The notes under the pieces were generated by a model. The model was not told the DNA's origin. It did not search any database and saw nothing but the letters and a program-made list of their open reading frames with translations. Both the position numbers and the translations under genes were made by a program. A DNA stretch of 64,000 bases, from NCBI RefSeq assembly GCF_039778605.1, contig NZ_CP156060.1, forward strand, positions 417,501 through 481,500. The letters are read 5' to 3'. This document shows positions 16,761 through 25,303 of this stretch, one piece after another (positions within the stretch are counted from its first letter, which is position 1; the number at the start of each line of letters is the position of its first letter). This DNA comes from Flavobacterium sp. WV_118_3 (GTDB lineage Bacteria; Bacteroidota; Bacteroidia; Flavobacteriales; Flavobacteriaceae).

Positions 16761-18125
16761 TTATTTTTCGGTTTCCAATCGTTCCTGTTCCAGTTTTTCG
16801 GCCAGTCGTTTTTCGATGATTGGCGTGATTAACGTTTTGCGCGGGTTTACCTTTACAAACGGATACAGTTCCAGATCATGACTCATACGGTCTTCTTTGT
16901 TCGGGTATTTGTTGGTTCCCAATAGGATTTCTTTACCATTGTCGAACAATTCCTGTTCTTTTTTGGCGCTTTCTCCAATTTTTCGTTGAATGGTACCTTC
17001 GATTAATTGAGTGATAAAACCACCGTTGGCTTCAATATCCTTAAATAGGGTAAGGGCTTTTTCGGCTAACTGATTCGTAAGGGATTCAATATAATAAGCA
17101 CCGTCCGACGGGTTGTTTACCAGGTCAAAATAGCTTTCGTGTTTTAAAACCAATAATTGATTTCTCGAAATACGATCGCCAAACTCATTGTCTTTATGAT
17201 AAATCGCATCATAAGCCAGATTCGAAACCGAATTCGCACCACCCAAAATCGCACTCATACATTCGGTGGTGGTTCGAAGCATGTTGACGTTATAATCGTA
17301 AAGGGTTTTGTTCCGTTTTGTCGGTACGGCTATGATATGACACTCGTGTTTGTGGTCGTATTCTTTTGCCAGCGTAGTAAATAACAGGCGAAGGGCGCGT
17401 AGTTTGGCAATCTCGAAAAAGTAGTTGGTTCCTACGGCTACCTGAAGTGTTACCGGTGAACCGATCGTAACCATCCGGTTAAAATATTCGTTTACATGCG
17501 AAAGCGTATAGGCCAGCTGTTGTACGATATTGGCTCCGGCATTCTGATACAAACTGCTGTTGATGCTCAGAAAATTCAGGTTGGTACATTTTAACGCAAT
17601 ATCGTTTAACGTATTAAAGTCGGTGTCGAGGTTGCTATGCCAATTACCGTCCTGAGCCAGTTGCCCGATCGGGTCCACATGCAGGTAAATAGTGGCGTTG
17701 TGCTTTTTAGCGATACCATTGATCTTCTCGATAAACGGAAGGTCCAGAAAATGAAAATTCAGATACACCGGAGTGGTTTCCAACGGAAGCGACGTCAATA
17801 GCTTTTCGATAGCGACTTTTTCATTTTCTAATGTAAAACGCAAACTTTCGGCACCGCGGGATAGGGTTTCCTTCGCGCGTGCAATCGATTTTTCCAGATC
17901 GTGTACAAAAATATTCTGTACGATTTTAAATCCGGATACCTCGGTCGGAATAGCTAAAGGCTCCGCAGCTTCATCAATATGATAAAACGGACGTACTTTA
18001 ATCCCTTCGGGGCTTTCCCAAACCAGGGTTTCGTTGTAATCGGCTCCTTTTAATTCGTATTGAATCTGTGTTTTCCATTGTTTGGACGATACCGCCTCAA
18101 AATCCGTAAACAGTTTGTTGCTCAT
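16761..18125 (-). CDS. mutA: Methylmalonyl-CoA mutase, small subunit
   Basis: A 454-residue non-catalytic partner of the mutase. It has the mutase TIM-barrel fold (WKTQIQYELKGADY, DGAYYIESLTNQLAEKA) but stops before any B12 domain, as is usual for MutA. It lies 9 bp downstream of the divIC-like gene and upstream of scpA, so the order udk-divIC-mutA-scpA is one leftward run. Confidence 0.92.
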   Translation of the reverse strand: MSNKLFTDFEAVSSKQWKTQIQYELKGADYNETLVWESPEGIKVRPFYHIDEAAEPLAIPTEVSGFKIVQNIFVHDLEKSIARAKETLSRGAESLRFTLENEKVAIEKLLTSLPLETTPVYLNFHFLDLPFIEKINGIAKKHNATIYLHVDPIGQLAQDGNWHSNLDTDFNTLNDIALKCTNLNFLSINSSLYQNAGANIVQQLAYTLSHVNEYFNRMVTIGSPVTLQVAVGTNYFFEIAKLRALRLLFTTLAKEYDHKHECHIIAVPTKRNKTLYDYNVNMLRTTTECMSAILGGANSVSNLAYDAIYHKDNEFGDRISRNQLLVLKHESYFDLVNNPSDGAYYIESLTNQLAEKALTLFKDIEANGGFITQLIEGTIQRKIGESAKKEQELFDNGKEILLGTNKYPNKEDRMSHDLELYPFVKVNPRKTLITPIIEKRLAEKLEQERLETEK

Positions 18126-18134
18126 AATGCAAAA

Positions 18135-18482
18135 TTAAAGTGATTTTGTGTCCTCTTCGGGCACATCTTCTTCAAACTCGATGATATAAATATCTTCCTT
18201 GTCCCGTTTCATATAATATTTTTCGCGGGCATACTTTTCAATCTGATCCGGATTTTTCAGCTTTTTGATGTTTTCGCTGTCTTTTTTAATCTCGTCCTGA
18301 TAGTATTTTTTATTGTCTTCGAGTTCGTTTATTTCCTTGTCCAGAACGCGGTGTTCCAGATAAGAGTAGTTGTCCAGAAACAGCATCCAGATCGCAAAAA
18401 AAAGGCTCACCAATACATAGCGGTTCCCGAATATTTTCAGGAAAGGATACTGGGTAACTATTTTTTCGAATGCTTTTTTCAT
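18135..18482 (-). CDS. FtsB/DivIC-type septum formation protein
   Basis: A 115-residue single-pass membrane protein of the divisome. A hydrophobic segment (about 18-38, NRYVLVSLFFAIWMLFLDNY) is followed by a coiled coil (VLDKEINELEDNKKYYQDEIKKDSENIKKLKNPDQIEKYAREKYY, described by position 45-95) with the family ending REKYYMKRDKEDIY. The C-terminal tail is acidic. It lies between udk and mutA. Confidence 0.85.
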   Translation of the reverse strand: MKKAFEKIVTQYPFLKIFGNRYVLVSLFFAIWMLFLDNYSYLEHRVLDKEINELEDNKKYYQDEIKKDSENIKKLKNPDQIEKYAREKYYMKRDKEDIYIIEFEEDVPEEDTKSL

Positions 18483-18504
18483 GGCTTATAAAGGTAACGA
18501 TAAA

Positions 18505-19113
18505 TTATGATATTCTTTGGTTGATCACCGCACGCACCACGTCGATAGCTACCGTATTGTACTTGTCGTTCGGGATGATAATGTCGGCATAGGCTTTCGA
18601 TGGCTCGATAAATTGTTCGTGCATCGGTTTTAATGTCGACTGGTAGCGGTTTAATACTTCTTCCATATCGCGGCCACGCTCGGCAATGTCACGCTTTAAA
18701 CGACGGATCAAACGCTCGTCGGAATCGGCATGTACAAAGATTTTTACATCAAACATATCGCGCAATTCCGGATTGGTCAGGATTAAAATTCCTTCTACAA
18801 TCATTACTTTACGCGGATGTGTTACGATGGTGTCGTCGGTTCGGTTGTGCGTTACAAACGAATATACCGGTTGTTCGATGGTTTTACCGTCTTTTAAGTC
18901 TTTTAGATGGCTTACCAATAATTCAAAGTCAATTGCTCTGGGATGATCAAAGTTGATAAGCGCTCGCTCATCAAAGCTGAGGTTGTGGGTGGCCTTATAG
19001 TAGGAGTCCTGCGAAATAATCCCTACTTCGGTTTCGGGTAATTCATTCATAATCTGATGGACTACTGTCGTTTTTCCACTACCAGTTCCTCCGGCAATAC
19101 CAATTATAAGCAT
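18505..19113 (-). CDS. udk: Uridine kinase
   Basis: Phosphorylates uridine and cytidine in pyrimidine salvage. A P-loop GGTGSGKTT is at residues 8-16, followed by ISQDSYYK, INFDHPRAIDFELL (substrate site), and VMIVEGILIL with Walker B character, then DSDERLIRRLKRDIAERGRD (lid). The length of 202 residues is normal. It is the first gene of the udk-divIC-mutA-scpA run. Confidence 0.95.
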   Translation of the reverse strand: MLIIGIAGGTGSGKTTVVHQIMNELPETEVGIISQDSYYKATHNLSFDERALINFDHPRAIDFELLVSHLKDLKDGKTIEQPVYSFVTHNRTDDTIVTHPRKVMIVEGILILTNPELRDMFDVKIFVHADSDERLIRRLKRDIAERGRDMEEVLNRYQSTLKPMHEQFIEPSKAYADIIIPNDKYNTVAIDVVRAVINQRIS

Positions 19114-19140
19114 AAATAGTTTTGTTGTTTTTTATCACCG

Positions 19141-19148
19141 CAAAAATA
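19141..19148 (-). promoter_or_regulatory. Putative -7 element for udk
   Basis: Reads TATTTTTG on the minus strand, an exact TAnnTTTG, 28 bp before the udk ATG. No -33 TTG is obvious. Confidence 0.35.
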
Positions 19149-19236
19149 ATAATTAATAGGAAGTGGGGTTTATTTTTTTTAGTTTTATGCTATAGTTAGA
19201 TTATTCAGATCCGGTATAAATTGCATCGGACTTAAA

Positions 19237-19244
19237 TAGCTTTG
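19237..19244 (+). promoter_or_regulatory. Putative -7 element for the Crp-like gene
   Basis: TAGCTTTG is an exact TAnnTTTG, 27 bp before the ATG. A TTG at 19221-19223 is only 13 bp upstream, closer than usual, so only the -7 part is convincing. Confidence 0.35.
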
Positions 19245-19271
19245 TTTTAAAACTTTAGAAACGACAAAAGT

Positions 19272-19841
19272 ATGGCGATAACGATTCAGGACGATGTAAC
19301 GGCAGGGAAGATGATGCTTTACCTGGCCGAAAAGTACCAACTTGAATTGATTACGGTCGATGCCCGGGTGACTTTACTCGGGGAAGGCGAAAAAGCGCGT
19401 CGGATTTATTTTATAAAAGAAGGTTGCCTGCGTTTGTGGATGAACAATAACGGTAAGGAAATTACGAATCAGTTTTTTTTCGAAGGAAGTCTGGTGGCTT
19501 CATTGGAAAGTGTGCTTACGAATCAGCCGAGTGATTTTTATCTGGAAAGCCTTGAAAAAAGCGTCCTTTATGTGCTCGAAAAAGAACGTTTTGAGCAGTT
19601 ATGGGAAGAGGATGCCGAATTTAAAGCCTGGTTTGATCACTATATTTTAAAGCGGTTTATCTATTATTCGAAACATTTGCTGTCGTTTTTGCGGGATAAA
19701 CCCGAAGAGCGGTATCGCAATCTTTTACAAAAGAATCCGGATATTTTCCAACGGATTCCACAACATTATATCGCGACCTATCTCGGAATAACGGCCGTTT
19801 CGCTGAGTCGTATCCGGAATAAAACAGCAAAATCCAAGTAA
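19272..19841 (+). CDS. Crp/Fnr family transcriptional regulator
   Basis: A 189-residue protein with an N-terminal cyclic-nucleotide-binding beta-barrel (LLGEGEKARRIYFIKEGCLRLW, then EGSLVASLESVL) and a C-terminal helix-turn-helix (IPQHYIATYLGITAVSLSRIRNK, about 163-186). No Cys cluster for iron-sulfur is present. Such Bacteroidota regulators commonly control an adjacent gene. Here the reductase 65 bp downstream on the same strand is the obvious candidate. Confidence 0.88.
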   Translation: MAITIQDDVTAGKMMLYLAEKYQLELITVDARVTLLGEGEKARRIYFIKEGCLRLWMNNNGKEITNQFFFEGSLVASLESVLTNQPSDFYLESLEKSVLYVLEKERFEQLWEEDAEFKAWFDHYILKRFIYYSKHLLSFLRDKPEERYRNLLQKNPDIFQRIPQHYIATYLGITAVSLSRIRNKTAKSK

Positions 19842-19906
19842 CGATCTTAACAATTGTTATCGTTTTACTACAGTCGGTTGCCGGAATTTTGTCTAAAAAT
19901 AAAAAG

Positions 19907-20875
19907 ATGAAAGCAGCTGTTTTAACACAATTGGGAACGGTTCCGGTTTATGCCGAATTCGCCGATCCACAACCCAAAAACGAAAATGAAATCGTTATCG
20001 ATGTGAAAGCCGCATCGGTCAAAAATCTGGACAAACTACGCGCCAGCGGAAAGCATTACGCCAGTTATACGCAACTACCGACTGTGGTTGGTTTTGACGG
20101 CGTGGGAACGCTGGCCGACGGAACCTTAGTCTACGCCCAGGGAATTAGCGGAATGCTGGCCGAAAAAGCGCTGATCCACAAAGATAAATACCTTGTACTC
20201 CCTTCGAATATTGATGTAGCAACGGCGGCGGCTTTGCCCAATGCGGTCATCGGATCGGCGATGGCATTAGTGTTTCGTGCCAAAATCCGTCCCGGTGCAG
20301 TTGTATTGATCAACGGTGCGACGGGTGTAACCGGACAAGTGGCGGTGCAATTGGCCAAACATTACGGCGCGTCGAAGGTAATCGCTACGGGTAGGAATAC
20401 GGATTCTCTGGAAAAACTACGGACTTTAGGCGCGGATGAAATCGTGTCGCTACAAAATGAAGATGCCGTTATCGTGGAAAAACTAAAGGCGATTCAGCAG
20501 CAAAATCCGATCGACATTGTGATCGATTATATCTGGGGCCATTCGGTGGAGTTATTACTTCAGGCATTAAAAGGCAAAGGTGGTTATACGCATCCGGTGA
20601 AAATCGTAACGGTGGGCAGTATTTCGGGAGAGGAAATTGTATTGCGATCGGATGTATTGCGCAGTACGGCGATTGAAATTCTCGGATCGGGCATCGGGAG
20701 TCTTTCCGAAAGTGAAATGAAATTATATATAGCAGAAGTATTGCCGGAGGCATTTCAACTGGCGTCCGCCGGGAAATTACAGATTGCAACCGAAGTAGCA
20801 CCCTTAGCCGAAATTCATAACTATTGGAACAAAACGATTGATGCCGGAAAGCGACTGGTGATTGCTGTTGGGTAG
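19907..20875 (+). CDS. Quinone-oxidoreductase-like zinc-type alcohol dehydrogenase
   Basis: A 322-residue medium-chain dehydrogenase/reductase. A GroES-like N-terminal half (VVGFDGVGTLADGTLVYA) precedes a Rossmann domain with INGATGVTGQVAVQLAKHYGASKVIATG. The structural and catalytic zinc Cys/His sets are absent, so it is closer to NADPH:quinone reductases. Start chosen at ATG 19907 (MKAAVLTQLG), typical of the family, rather than an upstream TTG. The stop codon lies 6 bp before a 14-bp tandem repeat. Confidence 0.86.
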   Translation: MKAAVLTQLGTVPVYAEFADPQPKNENEIVIDVKAASVKNLDKLRASGKHYASYTQLPTVVGFDGVGTLADGTLVYAQGISGMLAEKALIHKDKYLVLPSNIDVATAAALPNAVIGSAMALVFRAKIRPGAVVLINGATGVTGQVAVQLAKHYGASKVIATGRNTDSLEKLRTLGADEIVSLQNEDAVIVEKLKAIQQQNPIDIVIDYIWGHSVELLLQALKGKGGYTHPVKIVTVGSISGEEIVLRSDVLRSTAIEILGSGIGSLSESEMKLYIAEVLPEAFQLASAGKLQIATEVAPLAEIHNYWNKTIDAGKRLVIAVG

Positions 20876-20880
20876 AAACA

Positions 20881-20978
20881 AGAGAAAAGAGGAAGGAGAA
20901 AAGAGGAAAGAGAAAAGAGGAAAGAGAAAAGAGGAAAGAGAAAAGAGGAAAGAGAAAAGAGGAAGGAGAAAAGAGGAA
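20881..20978 (+). repeat. Homopurine minisatellite, 7 copies of a 14-bp unit
   Basis: Unit agagaaaagaggaa repeated seven times, the second and seventh copies with g for the first base. The pure-purine tract extends from 20880 to 20997 (118 bases). It lies between the reductase stop codon and the monooxygenase-like gene. Such tracts can form triplex DNA and change copy number by slippage. Confidence 0.92.
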
Positions 20979-21066
20979 GGAGGAAAGAGAAAAGAAACAA
21001 GATGTTTCGTGAGCTACATTTTGAAAAAATATCCGATGTTTGCGAAAAAATTAAATAGTAAGATAT

Positions 21067-21348
21067 ATGATCACTATAGTGGCCACACTTAGGGCGAAAG
21101 CGGAATACCAGGAAATGGTTTTGGCGACATTGCAGGAATTGGTAAAAGCATCGTTAGAGGAAGACGGATGTAAAGAATACCGATTGCATATTTCCACGAA
21201 TAATCCGTTGGAGTTTCTTTTTTATGAATGTTGGGAGAGTAAAGCCGCAATCGATGCGCATATGCAAACCACACACTTTTTGGATTTTCAGCAAAAAGCA
21301 ACAGAATGGTTGGAACAAAGCGAAATCAATCGGTATCAACCTTTATAA
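21067..21348 (+). CDS. Antibiotic-biosynthesis-monooxygenase (ABM) domain protein
   Basis: A 93-residue single ABM-fold protein like YgiN quinol monooxygenases. Its features are MITIVATLRAKAEYQEMV, CKEYRLHISTNNPLEFLFYECWES and AIDAHMQTTHFLDF, with the family His/Trp positions. It may act on quinols or only protect against reactive carbonyls. Its position downstream of a quinone-reductase-like gene fits a quinone-handling pair, although a purine repeat lies between. Confidence 0.84.
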   Translation: MITIVATLRAKAEYQEMVLATLQELVKASLEEDGCKEYRLHISTNNPLEFLFYECWESKAAIDAHMQTTHFLDFQQKATEWLEQSEINRYQPL

Positions 21349-21360
21349 TCTAAATTTTTT

Positions 21361-22032
21361 ATGATCAATAAATTAAAAATGCTAACCGTATGTGTACTGG
21401 TTGGAATGGGGGCTTTTGCGCAAAGTGCTGTTAATTATGAAGGGGAAGCAATTAACCGTTTGGATAAAGACGGAAAGAAACAGGGGGTCTGGAAATTGTT
21501 CGATACAGAAAGAGGTATTACAATCGTCGGTAAAACCGAAGACGATGTTTTTGTGTCTACTATCGAGTACTATTTTAAAGATGATTTAGTGCTTACCTAT
21601 AACACAGAAACGAAAGGGTATACCTTTTACGAAGATTTAAAAGGGAGTCCGGTAACGATAGTAGATAAAGGGAATAAGCTAACTGAAGTAGTAAAGGATA
21701 ATGGAGAAGTTCTCGATGAGAAGAGGCGAAAAGTTTTTTTTGGTGTTCAGGAGTTGCGACCAATATTTTACGGGGGAAAGCAGGGGATGCATAGTTTTAT
21801 CGAAAAAGCCGTAAGAAAGAGTACTTTACGACATTCGGGTAAAGTAAAGTTAATGTGGACAATCGATAATGATGGAATCGTTACCAATGTAAAAGTAATG
21901 GAAAGTGAGAATAGTGCTTTAAATGAAGAAGCTGTTCGGATTATCCAAAGTATGCCGCGTTGGCAACCCGGTATTCAGCGCGGAAGTTTTGTACGGGTGA
22001 ATTTTACCACATCGATTGTATTTAACGACTAA
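21361..22032 (+). CDS. TonB C-terminal domain protein, paralogue A
   Basis: A 223-residue exported protein. A signal peptide ends near GAFAQS (residue 20), a central beta-rich part begins YEGEAINRLDKDGKKQGVWKLFD, and a TonB_C domain follows at about 150-223 (VKLMWTIDNDGIVTNVKVMESENSALNEEA, then PRWQPGIQRG). No Pro-rich linker or membrane anchor beyond the signal is present, so it is unlikely to be a classic energiser of TonB receptors. It is closely related to the next gene at the same length, so a tandem duplication is likely. Confidence 0.82.
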   Translation: MINKLKMLTVCVLVGMGAFAQSAVNYEGEAINRLDKDGKKQGVWKLFDTERGITIVGKTEDDVFVSTIEYYFKDDLVLTYNTETKGYTFYEDLKGSPVTIVDKGNKLTEVVKDNGEVLDEKRRKVFFGVQELRPIFYGGKQGMHSFIEKAVRKSTLRHSGKVKLMWTIDNDGIVTNVKVMESENSALNEEAVRIIQSMPRWQPGIQRGSFVRVNFTTSIVFND

Positions 22033-22083
22033 GTCTGTTTTTTAGAATGCTTTCCAGGGAATAGAATATAAATAAATTAATAA

Positions 22084-22755
22084 ATGAGCATAAAATTAAA
22101 AGTAATGGCATTATGCCTGATGATTTCAGTCAGTGTATTAGGACAAAGCGAAATCAAATACGAAGGTGAGACGATTAACCGTATCGATAAGGACGGAAAG
22201 AAATACGGTGTCTGGAAATTATTTGACAAAGACAAAGGTATTAAGATTGTGGTGAAAATGGAAAATGATGCTTTTACCTCCAATATCGACTATTACCGGA
22301 ATGAACAACGGATTGTTTCACAGGATAAAACCGATCCGGGGAAATATCATTTTTATGTGGATTCCAAACCGGTTCCGGTTAAAATAATAGTCGAAAATGA
22401 CAAACGAAAAGTAGTACAGGAAAATGGAAAAGCACTGGATGAAAAAAGTCAGGAGGCTTTTTTTAGTGTTCTGGAAGTAAAAACGATGTACTATGGAGGT
22501 GAATCGGTCTTGCGAAGATTTCTGGCTAACGCGAGTAGTGGCGATTGGGATAATTCGGCAAGCTTGCAGTTACGATGGAGCATCGATAAAAACGGAGGCG
22601 TCGAAAATATAAAAGTGATTAAAAGCGATAATGAAGCTTTAAACGAGAAAGCGATACAGATTATCCAGAAAATGCCACGATGGCAACCGGGTTTTTCGAA
22701 TGGACGTTTCCTAAAAGGAATGTATAGTACCGGAATTCGGTTTATGGCGGGATAA
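22084..22755 (+). CDS. TonB C-terminal domain protein, paralogue B
   Basis: Same length and layout as the preceding gene: a signal peptide ending SVLGQS, YEGETINRIDKDGKKYGVWKLFDKD, and a TonB_C domain with LRWSIDKNGGVENIKVIKSDNEALNEKA and PRWQPGFSNG. Divergence between the two is greatest in the middle (about residues 75-140), which suggests each has its own partner or simple drift after duplication. A REP-like palindrome follows 22 bp after the stop. Confidence 0.82.
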   Translation: MSIKLKVMALCLMISVSVLGQSEIKYEGETINRIDKDGKKYGVWKLFDKDKGIKIVVKMENDAFTSNIDYYRNEQRIVSQDKTDPGKYHFYVDSKPVPVKIIVENDKRKVVQENGKALDEKSQEAFFSVLEVKTMYYGGESVLRRFLANASSGDWDNSASLQLRWSIDKNGGVENIKVIKSDNEALNEKAIQIIQKMPRWQPGFSNGRFLKGMYSTGIRFMAG

Positions 22756-22777
22756 GAAAACAAACCAATAGTTATTT

Positions 22778-22810
22778 ACACCTGACAGGTTTTTAAAACC
22801 TGTCAGGTGT
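22778..22810. repeat. REP-like palindrome, copy 3 (solitary)
   Basis: Perfect arms ACACCTGACAGGTTT/AAACCTGTCAGGTGT with loop tta, 8.2 kb from the RAYT gene. It is followed by tg rather than ag, so the GTAG tetranucleotide is GTTG here. Confidence 0.9.
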
Positions 22811-22865
22811 TGTTGCAACGAAATGTGAAAAATAAAACCTAACTTACCTGACTACAAATAATTTT

Positions 22866-23990
22866 ATGGAGCATATATCAAAATACATCTCACTGACGTT
22901 TGGTCTTACTACGGTAATCACGATATTGCTTCTTGGCTGGACAATGCAGTGTTCGGAAGCAACACGTAAAAAGGGAAAATGGATTGTATTGGGTTTATTT
23001 CTATGGATGTTCCTTCAGGCTGTTTTGACTCGGTATGATATCTATAATACGGATACCGATTCTTTTCCTCCTAAAATTATGTTGTTTGGGATCTTTCCGA
23101 TGTTATTGAGTATCGTGTTATTATTTGCCACGGTAAAAGGGCGGCAATTTATCGATAGCTTGTCGCTGGAGCGCTTAACCTATTTAAATGTAATTCGGAT
23201 CCCGGTTGAAATGGTTTTATACGGACTTTTTGTCGCTAAAACAATTCCGGAACTGATGACGTTTAGCGGAATAAATTTTGATATTCTGGCGGGGATCACC
23301 GCTCCGATAGTGGGATACTTTGGTTTTACAAAACCGAAAATCAGCAGACGTGCTATTCTAATCTGGAATTTTGTTTGTCTGGGGCTTTTGCTGAATATTG
23401 TGATTTGCGCCGTACTTTCTACGCCTTCTCCGATACAAAAACTAGCTTTTGATCAACCGAATATCGCGATTTTAAATTTTCCGTTTAGCTGGCTGCCCAC
23501 TGTAATCGTTCCGATTGTTTTGTTGGGACATTTAACTGCCATCCGACAATTGTTAAAAGGGAGTTTTAAAAAGAAACCCGATCCGGATTACCTCATCTTC
23601 GGTATTTTTAAAAGTGGCGATTACCTGGGGTCCTATATCATCTACAAAGTAACCGATACCGGATTATGGGCCGATACCCGGGAAGTATGGCATTCGCAAC
23701 GCTTTAATAAGACCAAGGGGTATGTGTTTCAGGGGAAACGGCTTTCTTTGGAGAAATGGAATAAAGCTAAAGAGTTGATCAATACTGTTCCGCAGGAGTT
23801 GCTAACCGATGATTGGGACAGTTTTTACACTACCGGAAATAAAAATGAAGATAAATTGGTTCTGGCATTCGGGAATCCGGAATTTCAAAAGACCATTACG
23901 ATAGACACTTATGGCATCGCAACGGAAAAACTCCCGATAGCGGTTCGCAACTTTAGACGTGCCGTTGAAAAACTGGTGAAGGAGTTGTAA
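22866..23990 (+). CDS. Polytopic membrane protein with soluble C-terminal domain, unknown
   Basis: A 374-residue protein. The first 235 residues contain about seven hydrophobic segments (for example TFGLTTVITILLLGW, IMLFGIFPMLLSIVLLFATV, IVPIVLLGHLTA). The last 130 residues are hydrophilic and contain YIIYKVTDTGLWADTREVWHSQRFN. I do not recognise the family. It stands alone, followed by a strong convergent terminator. Expression in the membrane with a cytoplasmic tail is inferred from hydropathy. Confidence 0.75.
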   Translation: MEHISKYISLTFGLTTVITILLLGWTMQCSEATRKKGKWIVLGLFLWMFLQAVLTRYDIYNTDTDSFPPKIMLFGIFPMLLSIVLLFATVKGRQFIDSLSLERLTYLNVIRIPVEMVLYGLFVAKTIPELMTFSGINFDILAGITAPIVGYFGFTKPKISRRAILIWNFVCLGLLLNIVICAVLSTPSPIQKLAFDQPNIAILNFPFSWLPTVIVPIVLLGHLTAIRQLLKGSFKKKPDPDYLIFGIFKSGDYLGSYIIYKVTDTGLWADTREVWHSQRFNKTKGYVFQGKRLSLEKWNKAKELINTVPQELLTDDWDSFYTTGNKNEDKLVLAFGNPEFQKTITIDTYGIATEKLPIAVRNFRRAVEKLVKEL

Positions 23991-24010
23991 TAACAATTAC
24001 AACAAATTAA

Positions 24011-24046
24011 AAAACAGCCTTAAAGCAATTGCTTTAAGGCTGTTTT
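24011..24046. terminator. Bidirectional terminator
   Basis: Perfect 16-bp stem AAAACAGCCTTAAAGC/GCTTTAAGGCTGTTTT around loop aatt, between convergent genes. Confidence 0.88.
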
Positions 24047-24058
24047 TGTATGAGCGTA

Positions 24059-24259
24059 TTATGCTTTTCGAATCGTTTTATAGACCAATCCGGAGCCAAA
24101 ATAGAATGTCGAAACCAATAAAAAAATAATGCCCACCATTCCGAAAAATTCTGTAAATCGGAGTAGCATACTTGGTTCTTTGGCATCGCCATCCATTAAA
24201 AAACCGATTAGGGTGAGTATCGAAGATAAAGCAAGGATGTTTAAAAATTTTCTTTTCAT
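24059..24259 (-). CDS. Small two-helix membrane protein, unknown
   Basis: A 66-residue protein with two hydrophobic segments (ILALSSILTLIGFLM and MVGIIFLLVSTFYFGSGLVY) joined by a short polar loop GDAKEPSMLLRF, and basic ends. It is supported by the convergent terminator placed 12 bp after its stop and by the lack of any competing frame. No function can be given. Confidence 0.6.
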   Translation of the reverse strand: MKRKFLNILALSSILTLIGFLMDGDAKEPSMLLRFTEFFGMVGIIFLLVSTFYFGSGLVYKTIRKA

Positions 24260-24664
24260 AAGTTTTAGGAGGTTAGGTTATAGTAAGAAAACGGTTTTTG
24301 ACTTGATTTAGTATAGTGTTTGGGAATTCGGGTAATTATTTTAAACTTTAAGTAGGATCTTAAATATCGGAAGGTCTTGAAAAAAGTTAGATATTCAACT
24401 TAAAAAACAATTATAAATTAAGAGGATAACTTGGATAAGTAACTGTGAATAACAATTCGATGACTTTTATCATCGTTTAAAAGGTTTGTTTATTAACAGG
24501 GGTAATACGAGGTTTTGTTTAAATACTAAAGAAAATAAACTATATGATAATCAAGAAAAGATATAAAAATAAAAGAGTAGTATTGAAGCTGTAAAAAGAG
24601 TTTCATTTATATGCAGAAATACTATTTTTATCAAATTGCAATTATTGATAATAAATATTTTTTT
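24260..24664. other. AT-rich intergenic region without a gene
   Basis: About 400 bases, strongly AT-rich, with stops in all frames. I see no RNA-like structure. It may be decayed accessory DNA at the edge of the island-like region that runs to the tRNA-Pro. Confidence 0.5.
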
Positions 24665-24688
24665 GTACGTAAAATTTACGTACATTTG
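24665..24688 (+). promoter_or_regulatory. Operator palindrome overlapping the -7 box of the TA operon
   Basis: Perfect inverted repeat GTACGTAAA-a-TTTACGTAC (24665-24683) overlaps an exact Bacteroidota -7 box TACATTTG (24681-24688). TTTG at 24662-24665 may serve as -33, at a short 15-bp spacing. Overlap of a symmetric operator with the promoter is what self-repression by a ribbon-helix-helix antitoxin needs. If right, the transcript has a leader of about 295 bases containing the tandem repeat. Confidence 0.6.
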
Positions 24689-24742
24689 TATTGCTAGTAT
24701 GAAACATCGAGAAAGCTGTTATAATAAAAAATAAGACAATAA

Positions 24743-24952
24743 GACAATAAGACTAAGACAATAAGACTAAGACAATAAGACTAAGACAATAAGACTAAGA
24801 CAATAAGACTAAGACAATAAGACTAAGACAATAAGACTAAGACAATAAGACTAAGACAATAAGACTAAGACAATAAGACTAAGACAATAAGACTAAGACA
24901 ATAAGACTAAGACAATAAGACTAAGACAATAAGACTAAGACAATAAGACTAA
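24743..24952 (+). repeat. Minisatellite, 15 perfect copies of a 14-bp unit
   Basis: Unit gacaataagactaa repeated 15 times without a single mismatch (210 bp), preceded by a partial unit at 24735. There are no spacers, so it is not a CRISPR array. It ends 36 bp before the antitoxin ATG and lies inside the predicted leader. Perfect identity points to recent expansion. Confidence 0.96.
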
Positions 24953-24988
24953 GTAAGTATCATTAGTAGACATTTTAAAGTAAATAAT

Positions 24989-25303
24989 ATGGCAACATTA
25001 GTTAATGACAGAATAGATGTTCGTATTAGCAAAGAACAGAAAGAGTTAATTAAGTATGCAGCCGATTTATGTGGTTTTAAAAGTTTAACAGAATTTATTA
25101 TTTTTTGTGCAAACAAAGAAGCAAACAAAGTTATTGTGGAAAATAATCAAATTCTGAAAAGCATAGAGGATAAAAAAATATTTTTAAATGCTATTTTAAA
25201 TCCGCCAACTCCAAATGACAAACTTAAAAACGCTCATTTAAATTATAAAAAATTTATTGAAGCAAATGAAGTTACAAATAAACGTTCTAGAAAAAAAACA
25301 TGA
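24989..25303 (+). CDS. DUF1778 (TacA-type) antitoxin
   Basis: A 104-residue type II antitoxin. The N-terminal ribbon-helix-helix reads NDRIDVRISKEQKELIKYAADLCGFKSLTEFIIFCA, with the C-terminal part free to wrap the toxin (ILNPPTPNDKLKNAHLNYKKFIEAN, residues 70-95). It binds the operon operator and neutralises the acetyltransferase encoded by the overlapping next gene. The C-terminal neutralising stretch is of typical length. Confidence 0.9.
   Translation: MATLVNDRIDVRISKEQKELIKYAADLCGFKSLTEFIIFCANKEANKVIVENNQILKSIEDKKIFLNAILNPPTPNDKLKNAHLNYKKFIEANEVTNKRSRKKT

Noticed and set aside
20862..21092. Lys/Arg/Glu-rich small protein
   Set aside because: It is the translation of the homopurine repeat running from inside the reductase gene; composition is purely repeat-driven.
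24743..24952. CRISPR array
   Set aside because: The 14-bp units are joined directly with no spacers and no cas genes nearby; it is a minisatellite.
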